DNA of 64,000 bases from JABDQA01 sp963759125. GTDB taxonomy: Bacteria; Desulfobacterota; Desulfobulbia; Desulfobulbales; Desulfocapsaceae. The first letter of the stretch is position 1; every line of letters starts with the position of its first letter. Of this stretch, positions 9,512 through 17,649 are shown piece by piece. Where the stretch lies: assembly GCA_963759125.1 (NCBI GenBank), contig CAVWXN010000005.1, forward strand, positions 620,001-684,000, written 5' to 3'. Under the pieces are notes generated by a model. That model had not been told where the DNA came from, ran no database searches, and saw nothing but the letters and a program-made list of their open reading frames with translations. The position numbers and the translations under genes were made by a program.

Positions 9512-9715
9512 CAATCCTCAGCAAGCTTGAGTTGATGCTGGGGGATAGCTTTGAGTAAATTGCAGCACTGATCAACAAGTTGATCATCTGGTCCATACGA
9601 AAATGACGATTGGATCGATAACAGACCTCTGCCAGATACTGGGGTAAATGTTTCTAGCTGAACGCATGACAGGTGCCATGCTTAACACACTCGACATCAC
9701 CGGACCAGGTTTTGA
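9500..9715 (-). pseudogene. IS1595/ISXO2-like transposase C-terminal remnant
   Basis: Reading the minus strand from about 9715 gives GTCHAFS, an in-frame TAG, then KHLPQYLAEVCYR followed by SNRHFRMDQMINLL. This matches from memory the C-terminal signature of ISXO2-like (IS1595 family) transposases, where the usual form is GTYH-x-x-S-x-K-H-L-x-R-Y-L-x-E-F-x-Y-R-x-N-R-R-F. The stop codon and the absence of the rest of the enzyme show it is dead. No terminal inverted repeats could be found. It fills most of the otherwise empty stretch between the methyltransferase and the WYL gene. Confidence 0.6.
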
Positions 9716-9802
9716 GCCAGACAAAATCTCTTATACTCATGGCATAACTACTACCATTGGCTACAAAACTATGATGAAAGACGCCAACTCATATAAAATA
9801 CA

Positions 9803-10754
9803 TCAAATTTGAACTTTGGTGGTAATTAGATATTGATTAACAATTTTTTGTCCTTCCAAATAAATTTTTAGTGCTAATTCTTCAGGATATAAAACTCTCG
9901 ACCGGGCTCCGAATTGCAGCACTTTCATCATAATTTCCCGATCATCGTGAACCGGAATTTTGAGGATAGTGCTCTCATCTTGTTCGATAATTTCCTGATC
10001 TTTATGCCAGATCTGATGTTTCACCAGTTCCGCAGCGGTTCCGGTGAATAATATCTCCGCAGTATAGCGCGGGGGGCCCTTGAAAATACCAAACGACCTG
10101 TCCAGCTCGTGATCTGCGAGATCGTGAGTCTCTCGGTTGTGTTCTGTCAGTTTCGCGTTGACAATCCTGGCCACATGAAAGGTACGGTGGCCGCCTCTGA
10201 GCAAACACCAGGCAGAGAGGTACCAGCGGCCCTGGTAATTGATCAGTTTCAGTGGTTCGATGTTTCTGGTTGTGTTTTCTTTTGCTGGAGATCGATAGGA
10301 TATGGTCAACTGACGCTTTCTTGACGATGGCCTCGATGATGGTATCGAAAATATCCGGGTCGGGATATTCCACCTCCACCCATTCGCAGTGGATCGAGTC
10401 GCTGAGGTGTGCATATTCCTGACCGACCATGGATGAAAGACGCATTTCCAGCTGCTTTATTTCCGGTAAATCGCGCAGGCCGGTCTCTTCGGCCAGGCGG
10501 CCCAGCATACCGAGCAGAAAGATGATGCGCGGGCTGTTCTCAAAGGGCAGGTTAAAGTTATCTTCGGTGTAGTAGAATCCGTTTTTCTGCTGGTCAAATT
10601 CGATGGGAGCCAGAAGGCGATCTCGCAGGTAGGCAAAATCGCGGCGGGCAGTCGGTTGCGAGATCTCGAATTCCTCCATCAGTGTGCGGGAATTCGGATA
10701 GCGATTTTGGCTTAATTGACTGTGGAGAAAGTAGACGCGCTCTAACAGGCTCAT
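9803..10754 (-). pseudogene. WYL-domain DeoR-like regulator, frameshifted
   Basis: The N-terminal part (from 10754) has a DeoR-type helix-turn-helix (LMEEFEISQPTARRDFAYL, residues 26-44) and reads open to about residue 146. The WYL part continues in a different frame from about 10315: RQLTISYRSP, then EPLKLINYQGRWYLSAW, and a WCX-like C-terminal extension to 9803. Skipping one G at 10316 joins them as IVKKRQLTISYRSP and gives about 316 residues, the usual family length. So one extra base separates two good halves. WYL regulators sense nucleic acids or other ligands. It starts 8 bp downstream of rpoN on the same strand. The frameshift could be a sequencing error. Confidence 0.75.
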
Positions 10755-10762
10755 TACTGTTT

Positions 10763-12223
10763 TCAGCGTGGACTTCGGCGATGTTTGACCGGCGGAATCT
10801 TCATCTGCTCCCGATACTTGGCCACCGTCCGGCGGGCGATCCTGATATCCTGGTCGGCGAGCTTGTCGGCCAGCGCACTGTCACTGAGTGGTTTGGCCTT
10901 GTCTTCTTCCTGGATCAGGTGCCGGATGCGGGTCTTTATCGACTCGGATGCCAGGGCTTCTTTGCCTTCCCGGGGAATTGCCGTGGAGAAGAAGAATTTC
11001 AGTTCGTAGATGCCCTGCGGCGTATGGGTATATTTATTTGAGGTAACCCGGCTGATGGTCGATTCGTGCATACCGATGTCTTCCGCCACATCACGCAGGA
11101 TCAGCGGTTTGAGATAGGCCGAACCGCGCTCGAAGAAATCGAGTTGAAATTTCAGGATTGACTCCATCACCCGGTAGATGGTCCGCTGGCGCTGATGCAG
11201 TGATTTGATGAACCACTCGGCGTTTTTTACTTTTTCGGTGATGTAGTTTTTCGATTCCTTCGATGTCGAAGGGGCCCCTGCTTCCAGCAGTGTTCGATAG
11301 TAATTCGAAATCCTCAGCCGTGGAATATCGTCGTCGTTGAGTCGAATCACATACTCGCCGTCAACCTTCTGCACGTAGACGTCGGGTACTACGTAGTTGG
11401 TTGCTTCCTCGGCATAGGGCAGGCCAGGATAGGGGGTGAGATTCTCGGTGATGTAATTGACCGCCTCAATAATTTCCGTCCGCTTGCGGCCGGTGAGTCG
11501 GGTCAGCATCTTATAGTTTCTGCTCTCCAGCAGATTGAGATGGTCCCTGACGATCAACATCGACAGCGAGTCTTTCATGTCCAGCCGTTCGAGCTGAAGC
11601 TGCAGCGATTCTGCCACCGTGCGGGCACCAATACCGGGGGGATCGAGCTCCTGGATAACCTCCAGAACGTAATCGGCGTCGTCGTAGGTGCAGCCCACAT
11701 TCTCAACGACCTCATCGAGGCTGGTTTCAAGAAATCCGTAACGATTCAGATTGCCTATAATATAGCGGGCGATTTCCCATTCATCCGGGTCCAGTTGATC
11801 GTGGGCAAGCTGCCACTGCAGGTAGGCGGAAAGTCCTGGCTTTTCAGAAATAAAGTCGAACTGGCTGGGAGCGTCCTCCTGCGGCCTCTCCCGGGAGAAG
11901 GAGAACTGGGTTTCGTAGGTGTTGGCGTATTCATCCCAGTTGGTTTCAGCCATCGCATCTTTCTGGGAAACCGGCGGGGTGATCTCCTGTTCCTTGGTCG
12001 AGCTGTCTGGCTCGACCGTAGAGGACAGCCCAAAATCCTTATCTTCGGCATCGGCCTCAGTTTCACGGTCTATCTCAAGGGCGGGGTTCTGTTCGATTTC
12101 CGCCTGAAGCGCCTGGCTCAGGTCGAGGCGATTGAGCTGCAGCAGCTTGATGGCCTGGCGCAGCTGTGGTGTCATCACCAGTTTCTGGGCCAGTTTTAGC
12201 TGTTGTCGTAACTCAAGTGCCAT
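10763..12223 (-). CDS. rpoN: RNA polymerase sigma-54 factor
   Basis: 486 residues. The N-terminal activator-interacting region is present (ELRQQLKLAQKLVMTPQLRQ, residues 4-23), followed by an acidic linker to about residue 120, the core-binding domain, and the C-terminal RpoN box ARRTVAKYREQMKIPP, which reads the -24 element. HESTISRVTSNKYTHTPQG is the conserved HTH preceding it. It directs transcription from -24/-12 promoters with AAA+ activators. It follows lptA and lptB as in many Proteobacteria-like genomes, but a WYL regulator replaces the usual downstream hpf/ptsN genes here. A 24-bp palindrome lies 26 bp upstream of the start. Confidence 0.97.
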   Translation of the reverse strand: MALELRQQLKLAQKLVMTPQLRQAIKLLQLNRLDLSQALQAEIEQNPALEIDRETEADAEDKDFGLSSTVEPDSSTKEQEITPPVSQKDAMAETNWDEYANTYETQFSFSRERPQEDAPSQFDFISEKPGLSAYLQWQLAHDQLDPDEWEIARYIIGNLNRYGFLETSLDEVVENVGCTYDDADYVLEVIQELDPPGIGARTVAESLQLQLERLDMKDSLSMLIVRDHLNLLESRNYKMLTRLTGRKRTEIIEAVNYITENLTPYPGLPYAEEATNYVVPDVYVQKVDGEYVIRLNDDDIPRLRISNYYRTLLEAGAPSTSKESKNYITEKVKNAEWFIKSLHQRQRTIYRVMESILKFQLDFFERGSAYLKPLILRDVAEDIGMHESTISRVTSNKYTHTPQGIYELKFFFSTAIPREGKEALASESIKTRIRHLIQEEDKAKPLSDSALADKLADQDIRIARRTVAKYREQMKIPPVKHRRSPR

Positions 12224-12249
12224 CGCTTAGGACCAATCCGTTTTAACCG

Positions 12250-12273
12250 GGGACACAATAAGTATTGTGTCCC
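12250..12273. repeat. 24-bp palindrome before rpoN (copy 1)
   Basis: Perfect inverted repeat with arms GGGACACAATA and TATTGTGTCCC separated by AG. A second copy is at 22054-22077 before dapB. It may be an operator, a stem in the mRNA leader, or a REP-like repeat. No T-tract follows on either strand, so it is not a simple terminator. Confidence 0.75.
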
Positions 12274-12410
12274 TAGGCAGTTATGGCTATGCATATTTTA
12301 AATAGCTATCACAAGTCTCCTCGGCTAGCGACTTGTCTCGATTCGTGAAATATTGTTTTGAAACATCTCTTTGCTGCCAAGTCATCTTGTCAACTGTCCG
12401 CTTCCAGATC

Positions 12411-13133
12411 TTACATCGAAAAATTCTCACCAAGATACATTTTCCGGGCGATCTGACTCTCGATGATATCGTTGGCCACCCCACTGGTCAGGATCGTGCC
12501 GTTGTTGACGATATAGGCAAAATCGCAGACCTGAAGGGTTTCTCTGACGTTATGATCCGAGATCAGAATCCCAAGTCCACGGTCTTTCAGTCCGTAGATG
12601 ATCTTCTGCAGTTCACCCACCGCCAGCGGGTCGATGCCGGCAAACGGTTCATCGAGCAGGATGAACTGAGGCTTGGTGGCCAGCGCCCGCATGATTTCCA
12701 CCCGCCGCCGTTCTCCGCCCGACAGGGCATGTCCTTTGTTGTCCCGCAGATATTCGATTTTCAGATCACTCAACAGTTCTTCGATCCTGTTGTTGATCTC
12801 GTTGGTGGTCAGACCCAGCGGTTCAAGCACGATGCGGACATTCTCCTCGACGGTCAGCTTCTTGAACACGGACGGTTCCTGCGCCAGGTAGGTGATTCCT
12901 TTCAGGGCCCTTTGGTGGATGGGCAGATAGGTAATGATTTCACCATTCAGCAGGACATTGCCCTCGTTTGGTTTGATAAAACCGACGATGGAGTAGAAGG
13001 TGGTGGTTTTCCCCGCCCCGTTGGGGCCCAGCAGGCCTACAACCGTGCCGGTTTCGACTTTCAGGCTGATGCCGTCGACGACGGTGCGACTGCCGTAGAT
13101 CTTTACGATATTTCTTGTTTCAAGCTCTGCCAT
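12411..13133 (-). CDS. lptB: LPS export ABC transporter ATP-binding protein LptB
   Basis: 240 residues. Walker A GPNGAGKTT is near residues 35-43, the Q-loop is in ITYLAQEPSVFKKLTV, the ABC signature is LSGGERRR, and Walker B is FILLDEPFAGIDP followed by the switch His in LISDHNVRETL. All match LptB, the cytoplasmic ATPase that powers lipopolysaccharide extraction by LptFG and delivery across the periplasm. It sits between lptA (27 bp upstream) and rpoN, the conserved order. LptC, LptF and LptG are not in the window. Confidence 0.97.
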   Translation of the reverse strand: MAELETRNIVKIYGSRTVVDGISLKVETGTVVGLLGPNGAGKTTTFYSIVGFIKPNEGNVLLNGEIITYLPIHQRALKGITYLAQEPSVFKKLTVEENVRIVLEPLGLTTNEINNRIEELLSDLKIEYLRDNKGHALSGGERRRVEIMRALATKPQFILLDEPFAGIDPLAVGELQKIIYGLKDRGLGILISDHNVRETLQVCDFAYIVNNGTILTSGVANDIIESQIARKMYLGENFSM

Positions 13134-13160
13134 AGTCGGTGCGGTCTCGGGTGCTTCTGC

Positions 13161-13706
13161 CTATTTCTGCATGATGGTCATCTTGACCCGGGTTTTCTTC
13201 TCTTCCTTCTTTTCCCCTTCACCTATCACCGTGGTGGTACCGCCGACCACTTCCGATCTGCCCTCGTCAATGTAGTAAACGATCTTTTCCCCGGAGACCA
13301 TATTGTCACCCTGCCAGGCTTTGGCGTTGCCGACCAGTAATACTTTGCGGTTATCGGAGTAAAAGATCATCTGGTCAGAGGTACCCAGCCATTCAGCCGA
13401 GCTTAACTCGACGTTGCCCACACAGACCAGCTTTTCGATTTTCTGCTCGGTGCTGGCGTTCTCGTCCTCGGTGGCGACATCATGATAATAGACGGTCATT
13501 TCATCCGACAATATCCTAAGATCCCCTTGTTTGGCATCTACGTTACCGAGAAACAAGACGGTATTGCTTTCCTCGGTCGAGGACATCTGGTCGGCTTCTA
13601 CAACGACCGGCGGTTCCTTTTTCTCAGCTCCTACAACAGGCTGAAAAGCGCCTAAGGCAAAGAACAGCAAGATAGCTGAAACACTAAATATTTTTAATTT
13701 TCCCAT
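13161..13706 (-). CDS. lptA: LPS transport periplasmic protein LptA (OstA-like)
   Basis: 181 residues from the ATG at 13706, which has GGAG eight bases upstream; a longer frame from 13754 would start inside the -10 box and is rejected. A signal peptide (MGKLKIFSVSAILLFFALGA, residues 1-20) precedes OstA-type beta repeats: VVVEADQMSS, LFLGNVDAKQGDLRI, VGNVELSS and VGNAKAWQGDNMVSGEKI. These build the LptA beta-jellyroll that carries LPS across the periplasm. The C-terminus is Lys-rich. It is the first gene of the lptA-lptB-rpoN operon. An lptC gene is not adjacent. Confidence 0.9.
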   Translation of the reverse strand: MGKLKIFSVSAILLFFALGAFQPVVGAEKKEPPVVVEADQMSSTEESNTVLFLGNVDAKQGDLRILSDEMTVYYHDVATEDENASTEQKIEKLVCVGNVELSSAEWLGTSDQMIFYSDNRKVLLVGNAKAWQGDNMVSGEKIVYYIDEGRSEVVGGTTTVIGEGEKKEEKKTRVKMTIMQK

Positions 13707-13753
13707 GATGATCTCCGGGTCTGGAACATGGCAGTAATGCAATTTACGAGCCA

Positions 13754-13782
13754 TTTATAACGTACCATGCAGCGAATGTAAA
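13754..13782 (-). promoter_or_regulatory. Sigma-70-type promoter of lptA
   Basis: On the minus strand TTTACA (13777-13782) and TATAAA (13754-13759) are 17 bp apart. The transcript would start near 13747, about 40 bases before the chosen lptA ATG. Confidence 0.6.
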
Positions 13783-13808
13783 GCAAAGCGCTAATGAGTG
13801 TCCATCCT

Positions 13809-13926
13809 GAAACGGTCCTTCTGCTCAATATCATTGATGTGCTCTAAATTTTATCCTCGGAATATCGATACTATGCTGTGGTAAAATTTCTCCACATCTC
13901 GATCTTGAAGCAAATTCCTCGTTCGG
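13809..13926. repeat. Palindromic intergenic repeat, copy R1
   Basis: Imperfect palindrome with the family core TTTTATCCTCGGAATAT and TGGTAAAATTTC, then CTCGATCTTGA. Outer arms also pair loosely (GAAACGGTCCTTCTGCTC against the complement of GAAGCAAATTCCTCGTTC). It lies between divergent lptA and argB. Other copies are at 16206, 21908 and 28552. Confidence 0.7.
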
Positions 13927-14037
13927 ATTGACCTCATGAGGCCCTAAATGAGTACTTTACTATGATGGGGTATGTCATTAATATTGAAACGATTTAGAGG
14001 CCGGCATCAAACGCCGGCAAGTCACAGAGGGAAACCC

Positions 14038-14951
14038 ATGAAAGAAAATGTTGAACGAGCCAAGGTTCTGATCGAGTCGCTGCCCTATTTTCAGCAGTTC
14101 CGACACAAGACGGTGGTGATAAAGTACGGCGGGCATGCGATGGTGGACGAGCATTTGAAAAAGCAGTTTGCCCTTGATGTGATTCTGCTCAACCAGATCG
14201 GTGTCAACGTGGTGATCATCCATGGCGGCGGGCCTCAGATCAACCAGCTGCTCGACCGTCTCAAGATCAAGCCCAGCTATGTTCAGGGAATGCGGGTCAC
14301 TGACGGTGAAACCATGAATGTGGTTGAGATGGTGCTGGTGGGGCGGGTGAACAAGGAGATCGTCGGCCTGATCAATCACAGCGGCGGCCGGGCGGTAGGA
14401 CTGTCGGGCCGCGACGGCGATCTGGTCTGTGCCAGAAAGATGCAGATCAACGTCAGTTCCAGCGATGAGATGATCGAAAATGCCCCGCCGGAACTAATTG
14501 ATCTGGGCCGGGTTGGTGAAGTGACCCAGGTCAACGTCGATGTCCTGGAGACCCTGAAAAAGGAAGACTTCATTCCAGTGATAGCCCCGGTGGGGGTTGG
14601 TGAGGAGGGACAGGCGCTCAATATCAATGCCGACCTGGTGGCTGGCGCCATTGCCGGCGCCCTGAAAGCCGAGAAACTGATCCTGCTTACCGATGTAGAA
14701 GGCGTCAAGACCAAGGATGGAAAACTGCTGCGATCACTGAACGAGATGAGCTTGATGGTTTGATCGAGGACGGCACCATCAGCGGCGGCATGATTCCCAA
14801 AGTAAACTGCTGCCGTGAGGCTTTGCAGCATGGTGTCAACAAGACTTATATCGTCGATGGCAGAGTTGAGCACGCCATCCTCTTGGAGATGTTTACCCAT
14901 GAAGGAGTTGGTACGGAAATTGTCAGATGGAAAACGCGAACCAGTCAATAA
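14038..14951 (+). CDS. argB: Acetylglutamate kinase, with single-base frameshift
   Basis: About 304 residues once the frame is repaired. It starts at the ATG at 14038 with AGAGGG upstream. VVIKYGGHAM (residues 26-35), IIHGGGPQI, and NINADLVAGAIAGAL are the acetylglutamate-binding and ATP-binding motifs of ArgB, which phosphorylates N-acetylglutamate in arginine synthesis. At about 14745 the frame ends in LLRSLNE, while DELDGLIEDGTISGGMIPKV continues in the next frame; restoring one G in GAGATG joins them perfectly. The end overlaps argD. Because argD, argG and argH are intact next door, an error in the sequence is as likely as a real mutation. Confidence 0.88.
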
Positions 14952-16132
14952 AGAATAGAGCAGACGAAGTATTCATCGGCAACTACCTCCGCTATCCGGC
15001 CGCCATGGTCAGTGGGGCGGGATGTGAACTCATCGATGCGGACGGAAAAAGATATCTCGACTTCCTGTCGGGCATTGCCGTCTGCGCCCTGGGGCACTGT
15101 CACCCGGCGGTCACCCTGGCCATTTCGGAGCAGGCCGCGAGACTGGTGCATGTCTCCAATCTTTACTACACAGAGCCGCAGACCGAGCTCGCTGAATTGC
15201 TGGTGCACAACACCTTTGCGGACAAGGTCTTCATGGCCAACAGCGGCGCCGAGGTCAATGAGGCGGCCATCAAACTGGCCCGAATCGCTTCGGGCCAGGG
15301 ACGCTACGAGATCATCACCCTGAAAGGCTCTTTTCACGGCAGAACCCTGGCCACCGTAGCGGCCACTGCCCAGCCCAAATTTCATCAAGGTTTCGAGCCG
15401 CTGCCGGAAGGCTTTGTCTATGCCGAGTTCGGAGACCAGAAAGCGCTAGAGAAGTGCATTACTCCTCGGACCTGTGCGATCATGTGCGAACCGCTGCAGG
15501 GCGAGGGCGGGGTCCGGCCGTTGCCCGGAGAATACCTGCAGTTTCTCCGAAAGATCTGTGATCAGCACGATCTGCTGCTGATTTTTGACGAAGTACAGAC
15601 CGGCATGGGCCGGACGGGGACCCTGTTCGCCTATCAGCAGCTCGGCGTGGTTCCCGATATCATGACGGTTGCCAAGGCGCTTGGCAATGGCCTGCCGATC
15701 GGGGCGATGCTGACCAGCGAGAAATTGGCCGCCGCTTTTGTCCCCGGCACCCATGCCTCGACCTTTGGCGGTAACCCGGTGGCCTGCGCGGCTGCGGTGG
15801 CAACGCTTAAGGTCATGCTGGCAGACGGTTTTCTCGACGATGTCCAGGCCAAAGGTGAATACTTTCGGAGCCGATTAGAAGAGGTGCAGCAGAAGCACCC
15901 GCAGATCGGCTCCCAGGTCAGGGGGATGGGGCTGTTGAACGGTCTGGTACTGACCGAGAAAGGGTGTGAACATGGCACCGCCATCGTCAACGCCCTCTAC
16001 GATGAAAGAATCCTGATCAACTTTGCCGGCAACTGCGCCCTTCGCTTTGCGCCGCCGCTGATCGTCGACAGGACAGAAATCGATCGGGTTGTTGGAGCGC
16101 TGGACGAAGTACTGTCTTCGCTCTCTATCTGA
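14927..16132 (+). CDS. argD: Acetylornithine aminotransferase
   Basis: 401 residues, class III PLP aminotransferase. LDFLSGIAVCALGHCHP near residue 45 is the N-terminal signature, SGAEVNEAAIKLAR binds the cofactor phosphate, LIFDEVQTGMGRTG holds the PLP-stacking Asp, and the Schiff-base lysine is Lys250 in TVAKALGNGLPIG. It converts N-acetylglutamate semialdehyde to N-acetylornithine with glutamate as donor; family members often also act in DAP synthesis, which fits the dap genes downstream. Its start lies inside the last codons of argB, pointing to translational coupling. Confidence 0.95.
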   Translation: MENANQSIKNRADEVFIGNYLRYPAAMVSGAGCELIDADGKRYLDFLSGIAVCALGHCHPAVTLAISEQAARLVHVSNLYYTEPQTELAELLVHNTFADKVFMANSGAEVNEAAIKLARIASGQGRYEIITLKGSFHGRTLATVAATAQPKFHQGFEPLPEGFVYAEFGDQKALEKCITPRTCAIMCEPLQGEGGVRPLPGEYLQFLRKICDQHDLLLIFDEVQTGMGRTGTLFAYQQLGVVPDIMTVAKALGNGLPIGAMLTSEKLAAAFVPGTHASTFGGNPVACAAAVATLKVMLADGFLDDVQAKGEYFRSRLEEVQQKHPQIGSQVRGMGLLNGLVLTEKGCEHGTAIVNALYDERILINFAGNCALRFAPPLIVDRTEIDRVVGALDEVLSSLSI

Positions 16133-16205
16133 ACTTGCCACGCTTCGGGCGGCCCAGCCCGGTCGAGGGCCAAATTTCTTTGCAAATAACTACTTATCAA
16201 GTAAT

Positions 16206-16357
16206 AATATCAGGCTATTTTGAAAAAGTGTCTTTTGGCTAAATCTCTGCGTTGCGATCGAAAATTTTATCCTCGGACGTTTTTATATGCCTGCGGAAAT
16301 TTTCCAGCGCGCCTGGATCTTGAACCCAAATCCAAATTTTTCAAAATACCTGATATT
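16206..16357. repeat. Palindromic intergenic repeat, copy R2
   Basis: The best-preserved copy. Outer arms AATATCAGG-C-TATTTTGAAAAA (16206-16227) and TTTTTCAAAATACCTGATATT (16337-16357) pair with one bulge. Inside are GAAAATTTTATCCTCGGA, ATATGCCTGCGGAAAATTTT and CGCGCCTGGATCTTGA. It sits in the argD-argG gap and could act as a bidirectional processing or termination site. Confidence 0.8.
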
Positions 16358-16393
16358 TTCTTGAAATCTGGTGGTTAGCGATCAAAGAAGCAG

Positions 16394-16418
16394 TGGGCCG
16401 TCTGCAGAATGCGGCCCA
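16394..16418 (+). other. Small stem-loop in the argG leader
   Basis: Arms TGGGCCG and CGGCCCA are separated by 11 bases, ending 21 bases before the argG start. No T-tract follows. It may influence argG translation or be incidental. Confidence 0.35.
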
Positions 16419-16439
16419 TCCAAAAGTAAGAGGAAGTGA

Positions 16440-17642
16440 ATGAGTGTGAATAAAATAGTGCTTGCCTACTCAGGTGGGCTCGATACCTCGGTTATTCTCA
16501 AATGGCTGGCCGAGGAGTACGGCTGCCCTGTGATTGCCTATTGCGCCGATATCGGCCAGGAAGAAGACTGGCAGGCGGTGATTGACAAGGGTATGGCAAC
16601 CGGAGCGGAAAAGGTGGTGATTTCCGATCTCAAGGAATGTTTTGTCGAAGACTACATTTTCCCGGCCTTCAGGGCCAATGCCATCTACGAAGGATCCTAT
16701 CTGCTCGGCACCTCTCTGGCCCGGCCGCTGATCGCCAAGGAGCAGGTCAGGATCGCCCGGGCCGAGGGAGCTGATGCGGTGAGTCACGGCGCCACCGGCA
16801 AGGGCAACGATCAGGTCCGCTTTGAACTCGGTTATATCGGGCTTGACCCGGGACTGAAGATCATCGCACCATGGCGGGTCTGGGATCTGGATTCGAGAAC
16901 CAAACTGGTTGAATTCGCCAAGCAACATGATATCCCGGTACCGGTAACCAAGAAAAAGCCCTACAGCTGTGATGAAAACCTGCTGCATATCAGTTTCGAG
17001 GGCGGAATTCTCGAGGACCCCTGGAAAGAGCCCGATGAAACCATGTTCAAATTTAGTGTTTCCCCGGAGAACGCTCCTGATAAGCCAACCTATATCGAGC
17101 TGGAGTTTCAGGGCGGCAACCCGGTGGCCATCAACGGTGAAAAAATGACCCCGTTCGCCCTGTTTTCAATGCTCAATCAATTGGGCGGCGAAAATGGCAT
17201 CGGCCGTTTGGACATGGTAGAAAATCGCTACGTCGGGATGAAATCCCGGGGTGTCTACGAGACCCCAGGCGGTACGGTACTGCGTGCGGCCCACAGGGAT
17301 CTCGAGACCATCACCCTGGACCGCGAGGTGATGAAAATTCGCGATAGCCTGATCCCGACCTACGCCGATTTGGTGTACAACGGCTTCTGGTTCTCGCCGG
17401 AACGGGAACTTGTGCAGACCACCATGGATGAGGCCCAGAAAACGGTCAACGGCACGGTTCGCCTCAAGCTCTACAAAGGTAACTGCATACCGGTGGGCAG
17501 AAAATCGGATCAGTCACTGTACCAGGAGAGCTTTGCTACCTTCGAGGAAGACGATGTCTACGATCAGGGTGACGCCACCGGTTTCATTCGGCTGAATGGG
17601 CTGCGTTTACGACTTCAAACATTACAAAATAAAAAAATCTGA
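16440..17642 (+). CDS. argG: Argininosuccinate synthase
   Basis: 400 residues, the standard length. The PP-loop motif AYSGGLDTSV (residues 9-18) binds ATP; SHGATGKGNDQVRFEL near residue 118 and YSCDENLLHISFEGG near 180 are diagnostic of ArgG. It joins citrulline and aspartate to form argininosuccinate. GAGGAAGTG precedes the ATG. It follows repeat R2 and is followed 7 bp later by argH, so argG-argH form one unit in the arginine pathway. Confidence 0.97.
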   Translation: MSVNKIVLAYSGGLDTSVILKWLAEEYGCPVIAYCADIGQEEDWQAVIDKGMATGAEKVVISDLKECFVEDYIFPAFRANAIYEGSYLLGTSLARPLIAKEQVRIARAEGADAVSHGATGKGNDQVRFELGYIGLDPGLKIIAPWRVWDLDSRTKLVEFAKQHDIPVPVTKKKPYSCDENLLHISFEGGILEDPWKEPDETMFKFSVSPENAPDKPTYIELEFQGGNPVAINGEKMTPFALFSMLNQLGGENGIGRLDMVENRYVGMKSRGVYETPGGTVLRAAHRDLETITLDREVMKIRDSLIPTYADLVYNGFWFSPERELVQTTMDEAQKTVNGTVRLKLYKGNCIPVGRKSDQSLYQESFATFEEDDVYDQGDATGFIRLNGLRLRLQTLQNKKI

Positions 17643-17649
17643 GAAGATA

